From contig PTFA01000056.1 of assembly GCA_003342895.1 (NCBI GenBank), positions 372,001 to 436,000 on the forward strand: DNA of 64,000 bases. The letters are read 5' to 3'. This document shows positions 25,590 through 38,712 of the stretch, in pieces. The stretch's first letter is position 1. Each line of letters starts with the position of its first letter. The DNA comes from Casuarius casuarius (Eukaryota; Chordata; Aves; Casuariiformes; Casuariidae). Made by a program: the position numbers and the translations under genes. The notes below the pieces were generated by a model. That model worked only from the letters and a program-made list of their open reading frames with translations, did no database searches and was not told the origin of the DNA.

Positions 25590-26174
25590 GTGACAAAACA
25601 GTTCTATCCATCAGCCCTGTGTTGCTTAAGGAGGCTGCATTTAAAAAGTACACCTAAAAACTTGCTGTTATTTTATATGCAGATTACTGAATCCCTCTTA
25701 TGGGTTTTCTTGAAGGACTTGAGTTTCATGGGCTATAGCTACACTATATTTGAGTCTGTGTTAAACCCAAAGCATACAAACACAAGCCCAAGCTTCGTCA
25801 TGGACTTTCAGAGAGAGCTTGATCCCACCTTCACCCTTACAGAAAAGCCACGCATTCCCCCGCAATGTGGAGTGGCTTTGCATGGTTGTCCCACGCACCA
25901 GCCTGTAACATGCAATACCATAGAGCAATTGCAGCTTGCCAACACCAGGCACAAAAGTTGGGCCAAGGCCATTCCAAGAGTCAGCACTGCATACAGTAGG
26001 GACTGCAAAGGTGCTGCAGGTTACGTGGCTGCAGAAAGGCAGGAAGCAGGCTGTGCTTTTGCCCACTTTCTGGCCTATGCTCTGCTGAGCATTGCAGGCC
26101 CATCCATTGGCTCCAGTCAGGACGCGACACCTTACAGTAAGGATACAACCACTTGGTGCCAGCTGGACACATAA
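25590..26174 (+). CDS. 194-codon ORF, doubtful coding status
   Basis: This is the longest gap-free open frame in the window. It starts at an ATG preceded by CAGCAGTGACAAA-like sequence at 25577-25589, not a strong Kozak context. The second half (codons 100-194) is less AT-rich, with several Cys, Ala and Gln residues. I recognise no domain, signal peptide or transmembrane segment. The opposite strand is also open over much of it (25761-26066, 101 codons), which is typical of locally GC-richer noncoding DNA. It could be a chance ORF, a lineage-specific transcript or a decayed element. I favour chance. Confidence 0.12.
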   Translation: MTKQFYPSALCCLRRLHLKSTPKNLLLFYMQITESLLWVFLKDLSFMGYSYTIFESVLNPKHTNTSPSFVMDFQRELDPTFTLTEKPRIPPQCGVALHGCPTHQPVTCNTIEQLQLANTRHKSWAKAIPRVSTAYSRDCKGAAGYVAAERQEAGCAFAHFLAYALLSIAGPSIGSSQDATPYSKDTTTWCQLDT

Positions 26175-28784
26175 ACACAGGCTAGATCTTTTTTACAGCA
26201 GGGAAAAAATTCCTATTTTCTAGTTTTAAATCAATACATATAGTGCTTTCTCCTGTTAAATAGTACACAGTTGTTTCATCTGCTACTTCAAAAGCATTTG
26301 GAAACATGAAAGTGCTACCTATTTTATTTGGTCAACAGATGTGCAGACTTAAGGGGAAACCAAGATAATTTTTGTGTATTTTGCTCATTTTACTCTTGTA
26401 GTGAAGTGCTGCTTAGCTTTGGGGCATTCGTCTGAAGAATGGTTTCTTTTGCAATTGTGTACCATGAAATATATGGGAACAAGATTATATCTACAGTTAC
26501 TGCATTCTCAAATTATTAATCTGTTTTAATGAAATTCAGTTCCTCCCAAGATTGCCCCAGAACTATATAATGATTTGAAGTGCTAATGCTTGCACTGGGA
26601 TCTTTACATTAGCAAATAAATCTGGGGAAATAAATGTATCCATTTGTCTACCTTGCAGGGATATTCCTGAGGAGGCAGCCGCACGCTGCTTTGTTTCACT
26701 GTTTTGTTTTAGTTTTAACCAGTTTGGCTTACTTTTCAACCACACTGCAGGACACGAAGGCTCCATTTCAGTGGTAAAAATGTCTCTTTTTAGCCAAAAA
26801 ACAAATGTGTTGACTCTACCATGGAAGTTGTAAGGACTTACAGTGCAGCTTCATTTACAGTAGGATGGGCTGTAAAAGCAAACCACTTACGGAGTCAGTC
26901 ATTTTTGTAGTTTCACTTTTGAGTTCCGCCAGTGAAAGCACCCTGTAAGACCAATGTGGTTTTTTATTGTGCTATCCTTATTGAAAGTGCTAAAACTCCA
27001 AGTTTAAGTTTCCCAGAAACAATAAACACAAGTGACCAATGTGCATCACATGAACACGAAATCTTCAGAGACAGCTGAAATACATTTCTCTCCTAAATCC
27101 TACACTGAAATATAGCTCGGAAATACAACATTCAAAATAAATAAAAACATTGGAAAGTCTTAAGGAGATGATGAGATTCATTTGGCAGATTCATCCATGT
27201 AAGGCCAGGCTTTGGTTCAGATTTTAGCAGGGAAAAAATGGTTTCTATCTATCCAATTTTTAGTAAGATGGAGTAAAATCATGGGTTTTTCTGGTGGGTG
27301 AATACTTTAAATATCTTAGATCAAGTAGGAATGCAAATTCATTCTTAAACTGTGTTCATTTTTTTGAAGTTCAGCAAATCTGAAGTTTAGTCCCAAGAAT
27401 CGTTCCTGTAGGAAAAGGTCTGCTGGTTCAAGTAACCAATCACTTGAGACCCATGAAAGAGCTGTAAGCAGCTGGGAATGTTGTATCTGATTTTCTTTAG
27501 GTATCAGCTAAGGTGACTGAAATAGTTTCATTCACAAAGAGGAGCTCAATAATAAATGCTATTTTCAAGCAACTGTTTGACCAGCTGCAGGTGTGGGCAG
27601 ACCTAGGAAAAGAGGTTGTAAAGCTGCAAACACACATGTATCACATCTTCATCACCCTTCTCTTGACTTTGCCAAGTAACATACCTCTCTGTTGTACTGG
27701 TCTTCAGAAATTGGAAAAATACAGAAATTGGAGACTTCTGCCATTGCTTCATATAGGGATGCTACCACATAAAAATGCTTACATTTTCATTGAAGGATAT
27801 CTAGGTTAGAAGAAATCTCGCCTAATTTTGATTTCCACTTTAAGCTGTTTTGGAGAGAGAGAGCAAGCACACATTCCCTCCTAAAATCACTTTCTCAGCT
27901 CCCCTGCTGGTAAAAAGAAAGAGGTATCTCTAGACAACTAGTTTAGATTTAGGCATCTACCTTTTTATGACTTAGATTAAATGAGATGAATCCCAGCCTC
28001 AATGAAGCTCAGCTAGCAACTGGAGCTAAATAATGCTATGTATAAAATCTCAGGTGTGAAGTTAAACATGTGTTTGCAATATATTGGCTTCTTTCCTGAT
28101 TTTTTTATTCATCAAACTAACCTGTATCTGCTACACTACAAATACCTTGGGATTTACATATTTTTGCCACTTTGTGTCTAGCTGACATTACTGTTAATAG
28201 GAGATGTGTGTATTGAGAGCAAAATATACCCCAGTTTCAAGTATCTGAATTATTTTTACTTTGCATGGAATATGATTAGTAGTAATGAGAATTCAGGATT
28301 CAATGAAGGTGAGTGAAGTAGCTTAATGGTGAGGATTTAGTGCACTTTTACAATCTGATTATCTCAAAATGTTTCAACTTATAGCTTTTTCAAGCAGACA
28401 TAATGGACCTTATTCAATAAGTTTGCTTAATCAGGTGTTACTTGTGGAGAAATATTACCATTCTTCTAAAAATAAAAGATTATGTTTCTGCGTGTTTTAC
28501 TACCAGGCCTTTTCCTTTTCTCCCTGATAAAGGGAATTTCTGATATAGCCCTGAGATTCTTTCATTTATTTATTTCACTGAAAGAGAAGTAGCTTGCTCT
28601 CCAGTTTTTAAGTATTCATATATTCCACATGATTGTCGTAACTTAGATGGAAAATAAAATAAATGTTATTTGTCAAAAATAACATAATTAACAAACCGTG
28701 GCATGATAGGAACCGGGCAATCCATAGTCTTCTAAGGAAACATGGTCCTGATGAATGAAAATGGGGCCAGACACTGGAGAGTGA
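26175..28784. other. Noncoding stretch, no gene recognised
   Basis: AT-rich DNA with short ORFs only. An acceptor-like TTTTCTTTAG (about 27491-27500) and a donor-like CTGCAG|GTGTGG (about 27589) could bound a short exon, but the donor is weak. No transposon was recognised. Confidence 0.5.
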
Positions 28785-28872
28785 GGCTTCTAAATCTGGC
28801 TTTGACACTAGCTTGTTGCATTATTTTAAACAGCTTGTCACAGTTCTGCATCAGAGAGCTGTATAAAAAATT
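28785..28872 (+). repeat. MIR-like CORE-SINE fossil
   Basis: The order AAATCTGGCTTTGACACTAG, then CAGCTTGTCAC, then CAGTTCTGCATC and GTATAAAA follows the MIR consensus theme (tggctctgccacttactag, caagtcac, cagtttc...catctgtaaaatg) with many substitutions. MIR-type fossils are known in all amniotes. The similarity is from memory, and chance resemblance is possible. Confidence 0.4.
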
Positions 28873-31800
28873 TAGACAGTGTCAGTATTACAGTTCTTTG
28901 CCCATACCTTTCCAAACACAAAGGTTACATCCCTTCATTTCATGTGCAGACTGACAGTTGGAAATGAAGTTTGTGAAAATGGTCATATTACTAATGTAGG
29001 AGGGTATGAAGACTCAGGAATATGTCTTCCAGAGAAGCTGTGTTACGCTGCGTAGAGCTGGATGCTTATCTGTCTGTGCTAACTCTAGCTGCCTAAAGGC
29101 TAATTATTCCATCTAAGCCAGCTAAACCTGAACATGGCACTTCATCTGGTATTTAAAGAAGGTAGAGTATATTGTCCTTTGGAAGCACTCACCTTTCCAC
29201 TGAGTGTAGAGGGGCCTAGATGAGCATGTTAGTCTAAAATTAAGGAATAAGTTCCAGTAGGGTTAAGTAAAAGGAAACCAACCTCCAGGTTGCATGAAAA
29301 TATTGAAAATGTAAAACGAGAGTAAGAACTGTAAATATGCAGAATAGTTTTAAATATATTTTTAATTCACTTTCACCACCATAAAGAACAGGTCATTAAT
29401 GTTATGGAATATCTGTGGATAATTTAAAATGTCTGCTTCTTGACAGAAAATACAGATACTAGTGGCGAGGGCACGAACTCTATAGATCTCTGGCTGAAGG
29501 TGTATCATGTGAGAAACACAGTTACTGAACAGACTGGTATTCTATGCAGGAGGAATACTAGGCCGAACAAATGACTGATATGTTAGGGATGAAAAAATCT
29601 GTCATCTCTCTCTGTCAGCAACTGTCACCATGGCTTTTCAGTACTGCTTAACTAGTATCAAACAGAAAGCCTATGAAAAGTAGAAGACTAAAGCAGATTA
29701 AAACTTTTAGAATTTTGAAAGAACAAAATGATTCAAAAACATCAGGACAAAATTACAATGAATTTTCCCCTTGTTTTTCAAGCTGCAAAAGAGCTACTAA
29801 AAAAACAATAAAGAACAACACAAAACCGAAAAAAATGAAAACATCATAGTCTCCTTCCCCTGTATTGACTGTAAAAAGGATTGAATCCTGGTACTCTAAA
29901 TTCTGATATTCAAATTCATTAAAGTTTTGTCTGAGTTAGTAAGAAAGAACAGATCACATCCTGACACTACTTGTCAAGTAGTACTTTGTACTTATCGATA
30001 TAGGAAGTTTTCGCTATCATTTCAGTTTGTTCTTTCTCAGTCACTGTATCAGATAGAAAGAAAAACTAGTCTATGAGCTGCGATTGAAATGATAAAACCA
30101 CTGAAATCCAAAATAGATCCAAGAGGTCTGGAAAAAGCTAAAAGGCAAGTATTGTGATAAGTGCTTTAATTGCGGTGAGAACCTACCAAATGACAACATG
30201 ATAGATTAAGATCAAAGACCATTCTATGAATCTTATTGCCTAAGGGCTTAGGGCCCTATTGCTCAGGGCTATTTTGGATGCAGAAGGTCGTTCTTTATTC
30301 ATATCTAGAGAAGCCAGTGGAGCTATTCTGGCTTAACTGATGATGTCACTAGGAGAAGAACATCGCCCCCATCTTTTTATTTCCTTTGATTTATGATCCA
30401 GGTTTTCCTTTGTCTCATGTGCAGATACTGAGAACTCACTTTTGTTGTTGGAAATGGTTGTCATCAAAAAAGCTGATTTGTGGAACAGGCCTTCCAAGTG
30501 ATACTGTTGTTATTTTGTCTTCCATTTTGTAGTCTGTCATAGCCTGTGGATCTCCATGCATGTTCAGAGGAATTCATTTTCCTATTGTCACTGTGCCATA
30601 TGCACATATGAACATATAAATATAGACATGTATATGTTTTTGAAAACTGGAGCTTTTAGTGATTGGCTAGGCTAGCACTGTCCTTAACAGGCTTGTTTTA
30701 GTCTATTACTTCAAATTAATTTTTTAAGGCTAGAGCATTAGAGAGTATGTCTACTGGGGCTACAGTTGGAAAGACTGGTCTGAGGGCTAGACTATGAAAT
30801 AAAAACAGCACATAAGGGAAGGAAACTGCCTAAAGGAAACATACTGCTGTTTGAATAGCAAGCAAGAGGTGGGAGGCAACCAGATGTAATAACCCTTGTT
30901 TAAAAAAAAAAAACAAATCGAAACTGGGAAAAAGGTCCAGATCCTCTTTAATGTCCCTGACTCAAACTGAGGCTTTGCCAGCTGTAGTCTTTCCTATCCA
31001 TCTTCCTTAGCACAATGGTTGACTTCTGAGAAGGACTGGCAAAAATTCCAAAAATTGCAAATGCTTTAGGGGTAGATTGCACCCTGCCTGCTGACAGATA
31101 TACACCCAGAGTGGGGACAGAGGGTGCTGTAGCTGCCTGTTTAGCCCTGCTCTGTGTGTTACCTCTCGTGTGCCACGTGGCAGGGAAATGGCATTTTGTG
31201 TGCAGCTCTATACACTTGTCAAACTTTGCTAGTCAAAATGTGAGTTCCCAGCAAATTATTTTCTGGAAGGAAAAAAACTTTATTGATAGGATAGAAAGAG
31301 ATAATGCAGATGTGACAATCAGGGGACGGTCATTAAAAATCCTGAGATTTTTATATGTTGGTTTCTTTTCCTTTTCCTTTTGATTTATGGATCTTTTCAG
31401 GTTTCTGAACCACTTTTCAGTTAATTTCTCTGAAGCAGAACATCATTACTTAAAGAAAACTGAGATTCTTCTGTGGCTCCAAGATCTGGACCTTAAAGAA
31501 AACAGCACATAATATCATGAAGCTCGTGTTACAACTGAGAAATAGCAAAGCTGAATCTAAAAATCTGTTCAGAACTGGTAGTTCTGACTATACTTAAACC
31601 CTTAGTTTCTTTTAGGTACTCCCTTATATGTATTGGCAGGCATTTGCAGAAGAAACTGCTGCAGAACACAGCTATCACTGTTTCACGGAAAACAAGCTCT
31701 TCTGTTTGAACAAGAGAGGCAGTCAGGAAGTGGTTTCCAGAGGAAAGATCTACTCCCTCACTCCTTTATTCCAGTGAGCTGTTTTACTCACCTGCCCTAA

Positions 31801-34800
31801 ATACCGGAGTCTGGTGTTTGCATGCTAAAGTCTGCTGGGTATAAAATCATTAGTCAGGTACAGGTGGAGTACATAGTGTGGGACATTCCCAAACAAGGTG
31901 CTTCCAATACAGATATATGTCTAGGCAAAAGGTGCAGATGCTACTGCCTCAGCCTCATGTGGCACTTGGTGCCCACGCGAATTCCTCACGCTTGCCCCAA
32001 GGATGCTGCTGGTGGCTTTGACAGCCTCATCTTGGTCCTGAGGCACCTGCAAAGCCCAAGCCTGAATCCTAATGCCATTTCAGGGACAAACAGGAACAGC
32101 CCACTGATGTCATTTGCCTGTATATACCCCCAAAATTGGGTCCGACAGACTGCTGTGAGCTGCGCTTTTTGCACTTACAGGCAGCTAAAAGCATCTGCCT
32201 CCAGACTGGTTTTTTTACTTCGGTGAATGTGTTGCCCATACCCCCCCCAGGATTTCATTATATCTGAGATCTCACCCTTTCAAATTTATATCTGCATCCT
32301 AACACTACATTTGCTTTCTATTTATAGTAAATTTACCATTCATTTAGCTAATACACAACATGAATTTAATTCTTACCAGGTCAAAGCCACCAACAAATTA
32401 AGACTGAACAACATTTAACATGCCCCTCCCAACTAACTGTGTCCCAGAGTAAAGAGAGGCTGTTTGAACAGCAGGAGAATATACCTTATACAGTCAAAAA
32501 ATGCATACAAAATAAGAGGCCATCAAAATGACTAGAACTAGTAAAATTCCTATTTTAATCAGACAAAGAAATCCTCCCAGAAAAGCAGAACCTGTTAAGC
32601 TGCATCAGCCTTGCGTCATGTAATCCTTTGTGGGAAAAATCAAAGGAACTCCACATCAGCTCAGAGTGGTTATGTGCATACGTGCGTGTATGTAGAGTTA
32701 CTTAAACATATGCTTCTCTCTCTCTGCTGAAGGTAGAACTGGAATCAATTGAATAGTTTGCTGTCAGTTGAGTAATCTTCACATTTAACTCCCTCTCTAC
32801 ACACTGACTGTGTTTAGAACAGGACAGAGATATTTTTTCCTAATGTGGTTTAAGAAATAAGAGTTCAAAATTGCCACTATATGCATTTTTAATTACGTAT
32901 AACAACATAATTGCTGATAAGCCTCCTCTTCTCCCCCCCGCAAAAGACAAAAGAACATTTGAGGATACAAAATGTCATTGAACCACTGAGAAAAAAATGT
33001 ATCAAACTGCTCTGTTACTAGCGTGGTAGGGCTATAGCAAAACACATACTAGTGAGTTGGAATCATATCATTCTGAGCATCTGCACTACTCCTCCTTGGA
33101 GAGTGCATACTAATCATCTCTCTTCATGGTCAGTAACCACATAAGGACAACACCAGACGATGCCAGTGGTTTTGGTCCTGTAGCATTTATATGCTTTCCT
33201 GCAGATAGTCATGCCAGATAATATTCGTCAACCTTGTCTTTGGTCTTCTCTCTTGATTGAGGCAGATGTTTATTTTCCATCTGCACTATATGTCAGTGCA
33301 ACTGCAGCCTTCATCTGGCAAAGGGTGCCTGTAATATTATGAGGCCATCGCATAAGCTGCTGGAAAGATTACTCTTGTGAATAAAATCAGTTTATGGCTA
33401 AAAACATTTATTCTTCATTTTGATAAGCCCTTAACAAATGAAAATTTGCTTTCTTACACTTTTGCCAAGCATAGGACCATGTTTATTTCTAGCTATATGG
33501 GTCACGAAGGATTCCCAGCTGTTAGACAGAGTCAGTTGTGCATTGCTGCACTCAACAACATCTGTTTCACAAAAACAGTATCCAGCTTTTAGCGCTCAAA
33601 TGGAGGTTATACCATATGCCAGCAGACCACTTAGTTTTTACCTTGGGAACCAACTTTACACTAGTCAAGGTAACAGAGGAAGTACTGAGTATTTAAATGC
33701 TACCAGGCTTCAGTCACATCTTCATGTGCTCTTGTCATTTCCAACTATATATAGTAAAATTAGTTCCAAGCATATACTGCAAGCTGTTCCTCTGTTTAAT
33801 TATTAACTGGAAGAAAGTTTGTTTGCAAAACAGTTAAAATGTTTTTTGTGATAGACTCTGATGTTGAAAGTGGTGCCATAAGATGCTTTTGCAAATACAG
33901 AACCTTGTTAAAATGTCAAATAATATCAGCTATCAACAAAGGCAGATCAGGTTGAATACCCTTTAACTACTGAGCAGTATGTTAAAAAGCCATACTACCG
34001 TGGAACTCTTCAGAGTCTCACAAAACATTCAAAATGTCTGGCGGTGTTATATTACCACGATGTTTTCGATTATGATTTATGTTGTTCTACCAACTGTCTT
34101 CTTTCCTCTCATTTGGTTTTAATCATTTAATGGGTCTCTAGAAATAAAGTTTTAAAAATATGTGTCTTTGACAGGAACATATAAATTAGATTGAAGGAAA
34201 TGTCTGTAATAAGTGAATCATTCTGTAAGAAGAATACCAAAGAGTTTTATGCCCTTACGGGTAGTAGGAGGACAATTGTCGCCGGAAACATTGCATGGTA
34301 TCATATTGCACTTGGTAATGTAGTAAAGCGGGTTTGTTTACTGATGACTCATTTCTTTCATAAATGTTCTGTTGCAAAATACTTTCTTTAATGCCCAGTA
34401 AGATGCTTTCAACAGCACGTGGATTAAATTAGGAGTGTACCTCAGAATAACTATACAATTCGTATTATACTTGATTCTACCAAATCATATCACTGAAAAC
34501 ATGGATTATACCAGTGAAGTGAATGAGTTAGATTCTGTTGACAGACAAATTTTACTTATATGCAATTTAATTGACTGCAGTGGAATTATTCTTCATTCAA
34601 GTGTGTTGCATCATATATTATACTGAGAGTTCAGGATCTTTGTTCCCAAAAGGAAAACAAAGAACAAGGTTTCCAGGATAGGTCAGATCACCAGAGGCAG
34701 GGAGTTTCCAAACAGGATGATGTGACCTTATGGTTTAGATTATGTATCCTTTTGTAGGTTTCTTAATTCAGAGTACTTGATGAAATCAGGGATAGCTCAA

Positions 34801-34863
34801 GGATAGAAAGTCATCCCAGATAGCTAGGTCTAAACCAGTTAGCAAAATTTAAGTCACGAAAGT

Positions 34864-34905
34864 TACATCAATTTATGCTCATAATACATCAATTTATAGT
34901 AATAA
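34864..34905. repeat. Imperfect 21-bp tandem duplication
   Basis: Two adjacent 21-base units both begin TACATCAATTTAT and end AATAA or CATAA, differing at a few positions. This is a small local duplication. Confidence 0.8.
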
Positions 34906-35572
34906 TTTATCCTGTAACTACAGCATCTTTGCTTTGATTTTGCTTGCTGTAGTCAGGTATGTAACTGAGCTACTCTTGCAACTGCATGTACACAAATCAT
35001 GGGTGGAGATTTGAATGAAGGGAGGAAATGGTGAAAAAACATTATATCCCATTTTTCCCAACTTACCCACCAATCACATCAAGCAGTGGATGGCATTTTA
35101 GTATTGGCGTTTGGTAAGTCTCTTAATCCTCTCATACATGGAAGGCTTTCCTCAGATCACTTTAAAATTTTCCTCTGTTTTCAAACCTGCAAGAAACTGT
35201 CCAGCTAAGAATGATCTATCCAAAGGGCAGTATGAGATACTTCATGCATTGTAAAGAAACAACAAATCCTTGAAACTGTCAATTCTGGCTACTTAAGACA
35301 AAAAAAAAACCCATTATATTTTGAATAATTTTGTCTATCTTCATCAGTGTTAAGTTCTTTTGGACTTATGCTCTTTTGGACTCCATGCCTTTGTGTATAT
35401 GTGTACTGTGCACAATATTTGCCTAACTCTTTACTACAAATAATAACAATTTAGTTTGTTCTTTCCTCAGTTCAACAGGGATAAAATTACCAAAGCTTTT
35501 GGTTTTCCATTTTTTGTTACTAGCAGTTTTTGGAATATTCACAACCTCCCTAAACCAAAACAGGAGCTTCAT

Positions 35573-35599
35573 AAAAAACAAACAAACAAACAAACAAAC
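35573..35599. repeat. (AAAC)n microsatellite
   Basis: A run of A followed by about five CAAA units is visible directly. Confidence 0.9.
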
Positions 35600-37504
35600 T
35601 TTTGCAAAGCTAAAAGGTACACCATCACTTTACAGCTTTTATCTTAGAATGCACTTTATTTTCCAAAAGGACGGAGTAGTTTTAGTGGTTCTATTTTCAA
35701 TCCGCAGAAAAAACAGTTAGTTGCTGGAAAATCTTCTTTTCTATTCATTGTTGTTTGGCACCCAGCTCCGTTCTGAAGTGTTAGCCCTTGCTGCACTCAA
35801 GAAACATGAGGATCCAGGGGAACGGGAATAATATTGAGACTGCTAGGAATATTTGATGTTCCAAGTCAAACAACGTCAAAAAATCTTCCCTCCTCAATCC
35901 ACTACCCTATCACAGACCCTTTTGCACTATTTGTGACCAAGTACGCTAAACTCAAAATGGTCATTCTGTAAATACGATATTCAGAGCTGTTTCTGCTCTC
36001 ATTAATTTGACAGGGAAGTTAATAAGTACATTAGACTCATTCTGAACTTTAAAACTCTGCTTTCTTCTTAGGGAATCATTGCCAGTAATGAAGGGCCTCT
36101 TGTTATCCCTCTTCAGCCCCTTCATTTCTACCACATGTCTGTGCAGTCTTGCCATGGCTGAGTGGAATTGCACAGATCCTTTGAAGGCTGATCTTTGGCC
36201 TACAGGGTCTATATTGCTGCTGCTACAGAGCCTCTATGTTTCACAGCTCTCAGTTAAAAAGATCCACTGTCAGCAGTAGACAAAATGTCAATATTGAATC
36301 TGTGAATCACACTGAACCCATAGTCCCACACTCTGGATTTTTGGAGGCATTTTCAGAGTCAAGCATACCTGTGCATGGTAGCCCACAGCCTCTGCGTGTT
36401 AGCAGAAGGGTAACAGAAAGGTGTCCTAAGGAGAGAGGAGTCAGATGAATCCTTGTTCACCTTTTGGTGGCTTCACTGTGATATTCTCCATTTTTTATAC
36501 ATTTCATCCACCAAATCAATGATGATTGGTACCGTCCAGTTCTGGCTCCCCTTTAACTGTCAGCTCATCTAGCTCTTTTTTTATGATTTCTTGCTTCTGC
36601 TTCCTGCCCCTTCCCCCCTTCCCCAATTTAAAATTCTCTACTGACTTTATTTAAGCTCTCCCTAAGCTTACAAGTTTGGTGAGCTTTTTTGAACAAAATA
36701 AATAAAAAACCAAGCTGGTTTTCCAGGTGGGTTTTCCCAAGCTCTCACAGCTCTCATTAGAGTAAAGTTTTTACAGTTACATCTGTGCAAACAGTGAAAA
36801 CAAATACAGTGTAATGGCACAGAGCTGAAGGAAGTTAAGTGCACCTCTCCACCTGCCAAGGCCCAGATGTGGGATATAACATGGCACAAAGACCCCAAAT
36901 ATTGGGACACAAGGAAATTATTGCTGCACAAGGCTTCAGAACTACGTTAGTTTAATTTCTTGAAGTATTATGTTTTCTGCAACCATTGTTTCACCCTTCC
37001 TGCTGCAGTTTTACGGCACTAGGCATGAGGTAAGAGTTACAATGTCACTACAACCAGAAATGAGCAAAATGTTTGTTTGCAATGAAGAATGCCCATCATT
37101 AAGAGAGACCATAAAGAGGGATGTTTTGGGTCTATTTCCAGAGATAGGTAAGCCATGCAACTTAGAGTAGGGCTTACTGCCTTACAAAATTTGGACATGC
37201 TTTAAGAGAACAAAAGAAAAATCTATTTTATGAAATTTCTGAGATTGCCTAACCTTCTCCTGACCCCACAAATGAGGCCACTAACACTTAAATTAAATCT
37301 CCTTCTCTTCATCGGTCCTATTATTTATTCTTACCAAGTGATGTTATTTGGCACATAAATGCAGTAAACAATAAATTATTCCTTAAATAGAGAAAGCCCC
37401 TGTTAGAACTAGATGCTTGTATCTATCAGACAGACATTAACAGATATAAGCTAGTGATGGTGATAGCCTGGAAAGCTTTTGAGATGTAGTTCACCACATA
37501 ACTG

Positions 37505-38640
37505 ATCATATTGAATCAGGCCAAACTTCTACTGAACACAGTATCCTATCTTAGACAATAAACAATACAGTGCTAGAGCACGTCTAGCACAAAACTTCCT
37601 CAGATATACCCTCTCGTATTTTGTGCAGTCTTACGGACTTTATGAGCTGGACATGCCTGATACATCTTTTTATTTAAATAGCCCTTGAAGACTTTTTCCT
37701 TCATTAACTTAACCAGTGCTTTTGGAACTCATTTATACTTTCTACAATATTCTTTGGATATGACTTTGGAAGTCTTTATCTATTCCTCTGATCACCCTTT
37801 CCAAACTCTTCTTCTCCTACTCTATCGTTCCTGAGATGAGGGGACTGCCTGCAGAATACTGCATGATTCATGGGGCACACCAGGGATTCACAGTGGCATA
37901 ATGATCTTTTCTGTTTTGTTTTCGATTCCTTTCCCAACAATTTATAACAATCTATTTGTTTTTTTATTGCCTTTTATTGAGTTTTGAGCTGACATTTTCA
38001 TATCCAATATGAGTCAAGATATCTTTGCTGAGTGATAATAGCTAATTTAGAGCTCATAACTGTGTACGTATAGTTTATGATTGTTTTTCCCTATGTGAAT
38101 TATTTGGCACCTACGGACATTGAATTTGCTATATTATGCTTAGTCATTCAGTACTGTGGGATACTTCTGTAACTCACTCTGACTGGTTTTGTATCATCTG
38201 CAAACTTTGCCACCCCTTTTTCCAGATCATTTCCAAGTGTGTTGTTCAGCACAGATTCCAGCTCACATCCCTGCAAGACTCTAATGGTAACCTCTCTTCA
38301 GTGAGACACCTAATCATTTTTTTCTACAACTTGTTCCCTGTATAGAAAAGTTCCTGTGTGGGAATTTGTCTGTCCTCCTCTAAAGCAACTATCAACACAG
38401 AGAATTCATCCAGCTTTTCTGCTATGCCTTTATGATCCTTGACTGCTCTTTTTACACTTTAGTTATTTCTTAGCACTTGAAAATTGTTTGCTGGGCTTTC
38501 TTCTTTGCTATAGAAAAGATTATTGTTATTGTTTTTATGCTTTTATTATTTCCCCTAATTTGTGTGTGTGTTTGCTTATTAGTATTTACATTTATTGCGC
38601 TAGAATTTATGCTTTACTATATTTCAAGCATTATCATAAG
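37505..38640 (-). mobile_element. Decayed CR1/L3-clade LINE, 3' part of reverse transcriptase ORF
   Basis: Read on the minus strand, 38204-38187 is TTTGCAGATGATACAAAA, encoding FADDTK, the catalytic Asp-Asp box of a non-LTR reverse transcriptase. Further downstream, 38127-38101 encodes KFNVRRCQI, close to the KFNV-x-KC motif of CR1-clade proteins. The plus-strand wording (GTATCATCTGCAAACTTTGC, TTTTTCCAGATCATTT, GATCATATTGAATCAGGCC) matches, from memory, the 3' half of an old CR1/L3 family abundant in turtles and crocodilians. The two protein motifs lie in different frames (77 bases apart), so at least one frameshift separates them, and stops are frequent. The element is a dead, 5'-truncated copy. 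Its left end near 37505 is fairly clear; the right end is approximate. Confidence 0.8.
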
Positions 38641-38712
38641 GGAATAATTAATTTGTTGGTCTAGAAATAGGGAAATCCTGTGTTTTCAAATCCCAGCTCA
38701 GAAGTTTGCTGC
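38641..38712 (+). repeat. Possible tRNA-derived SINE fragment
   Basis: GTGTTTTCAAATCCCAGCTC at about 38680-38699 resembles a pol III B box (GGTTCAAATCC) followed by the usual SINE continuation, and TTGGTCTAGAAATAGGG upstream could be a decayed A-box region. The match is weak and the fragment abuts the LINE at 37505-38640. Confidence 0.25.

Larger units (their letters stand above)
28873..37504. other. Long noncoding stretch, no gene recognised
   Basis: AT-rich DNA with many short ORFs. The 134-codon frame at 31822-32226 and the 122-codon frame at 33438-33806 show no recognisable family. An imperfect 21-bp tandem pair beginning TACATCAATTTAT lies at 34864-34905. An AAAC microsatellite is at 35573-35599. 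C-rich runs occur near 32236-32248 and 32933-32939. A small dyad, ACTACTT GTC AAGTAGT, lies near 29967-29983. No intact mobile element was seen. Confidence 0.5.

Noticed and set aside
27501..27589. Exon-like segment
   Set aside because: The acceptor is acceptable but the donor (CAG|GTGTGG) is weak and the segment has no open-frame or other support.
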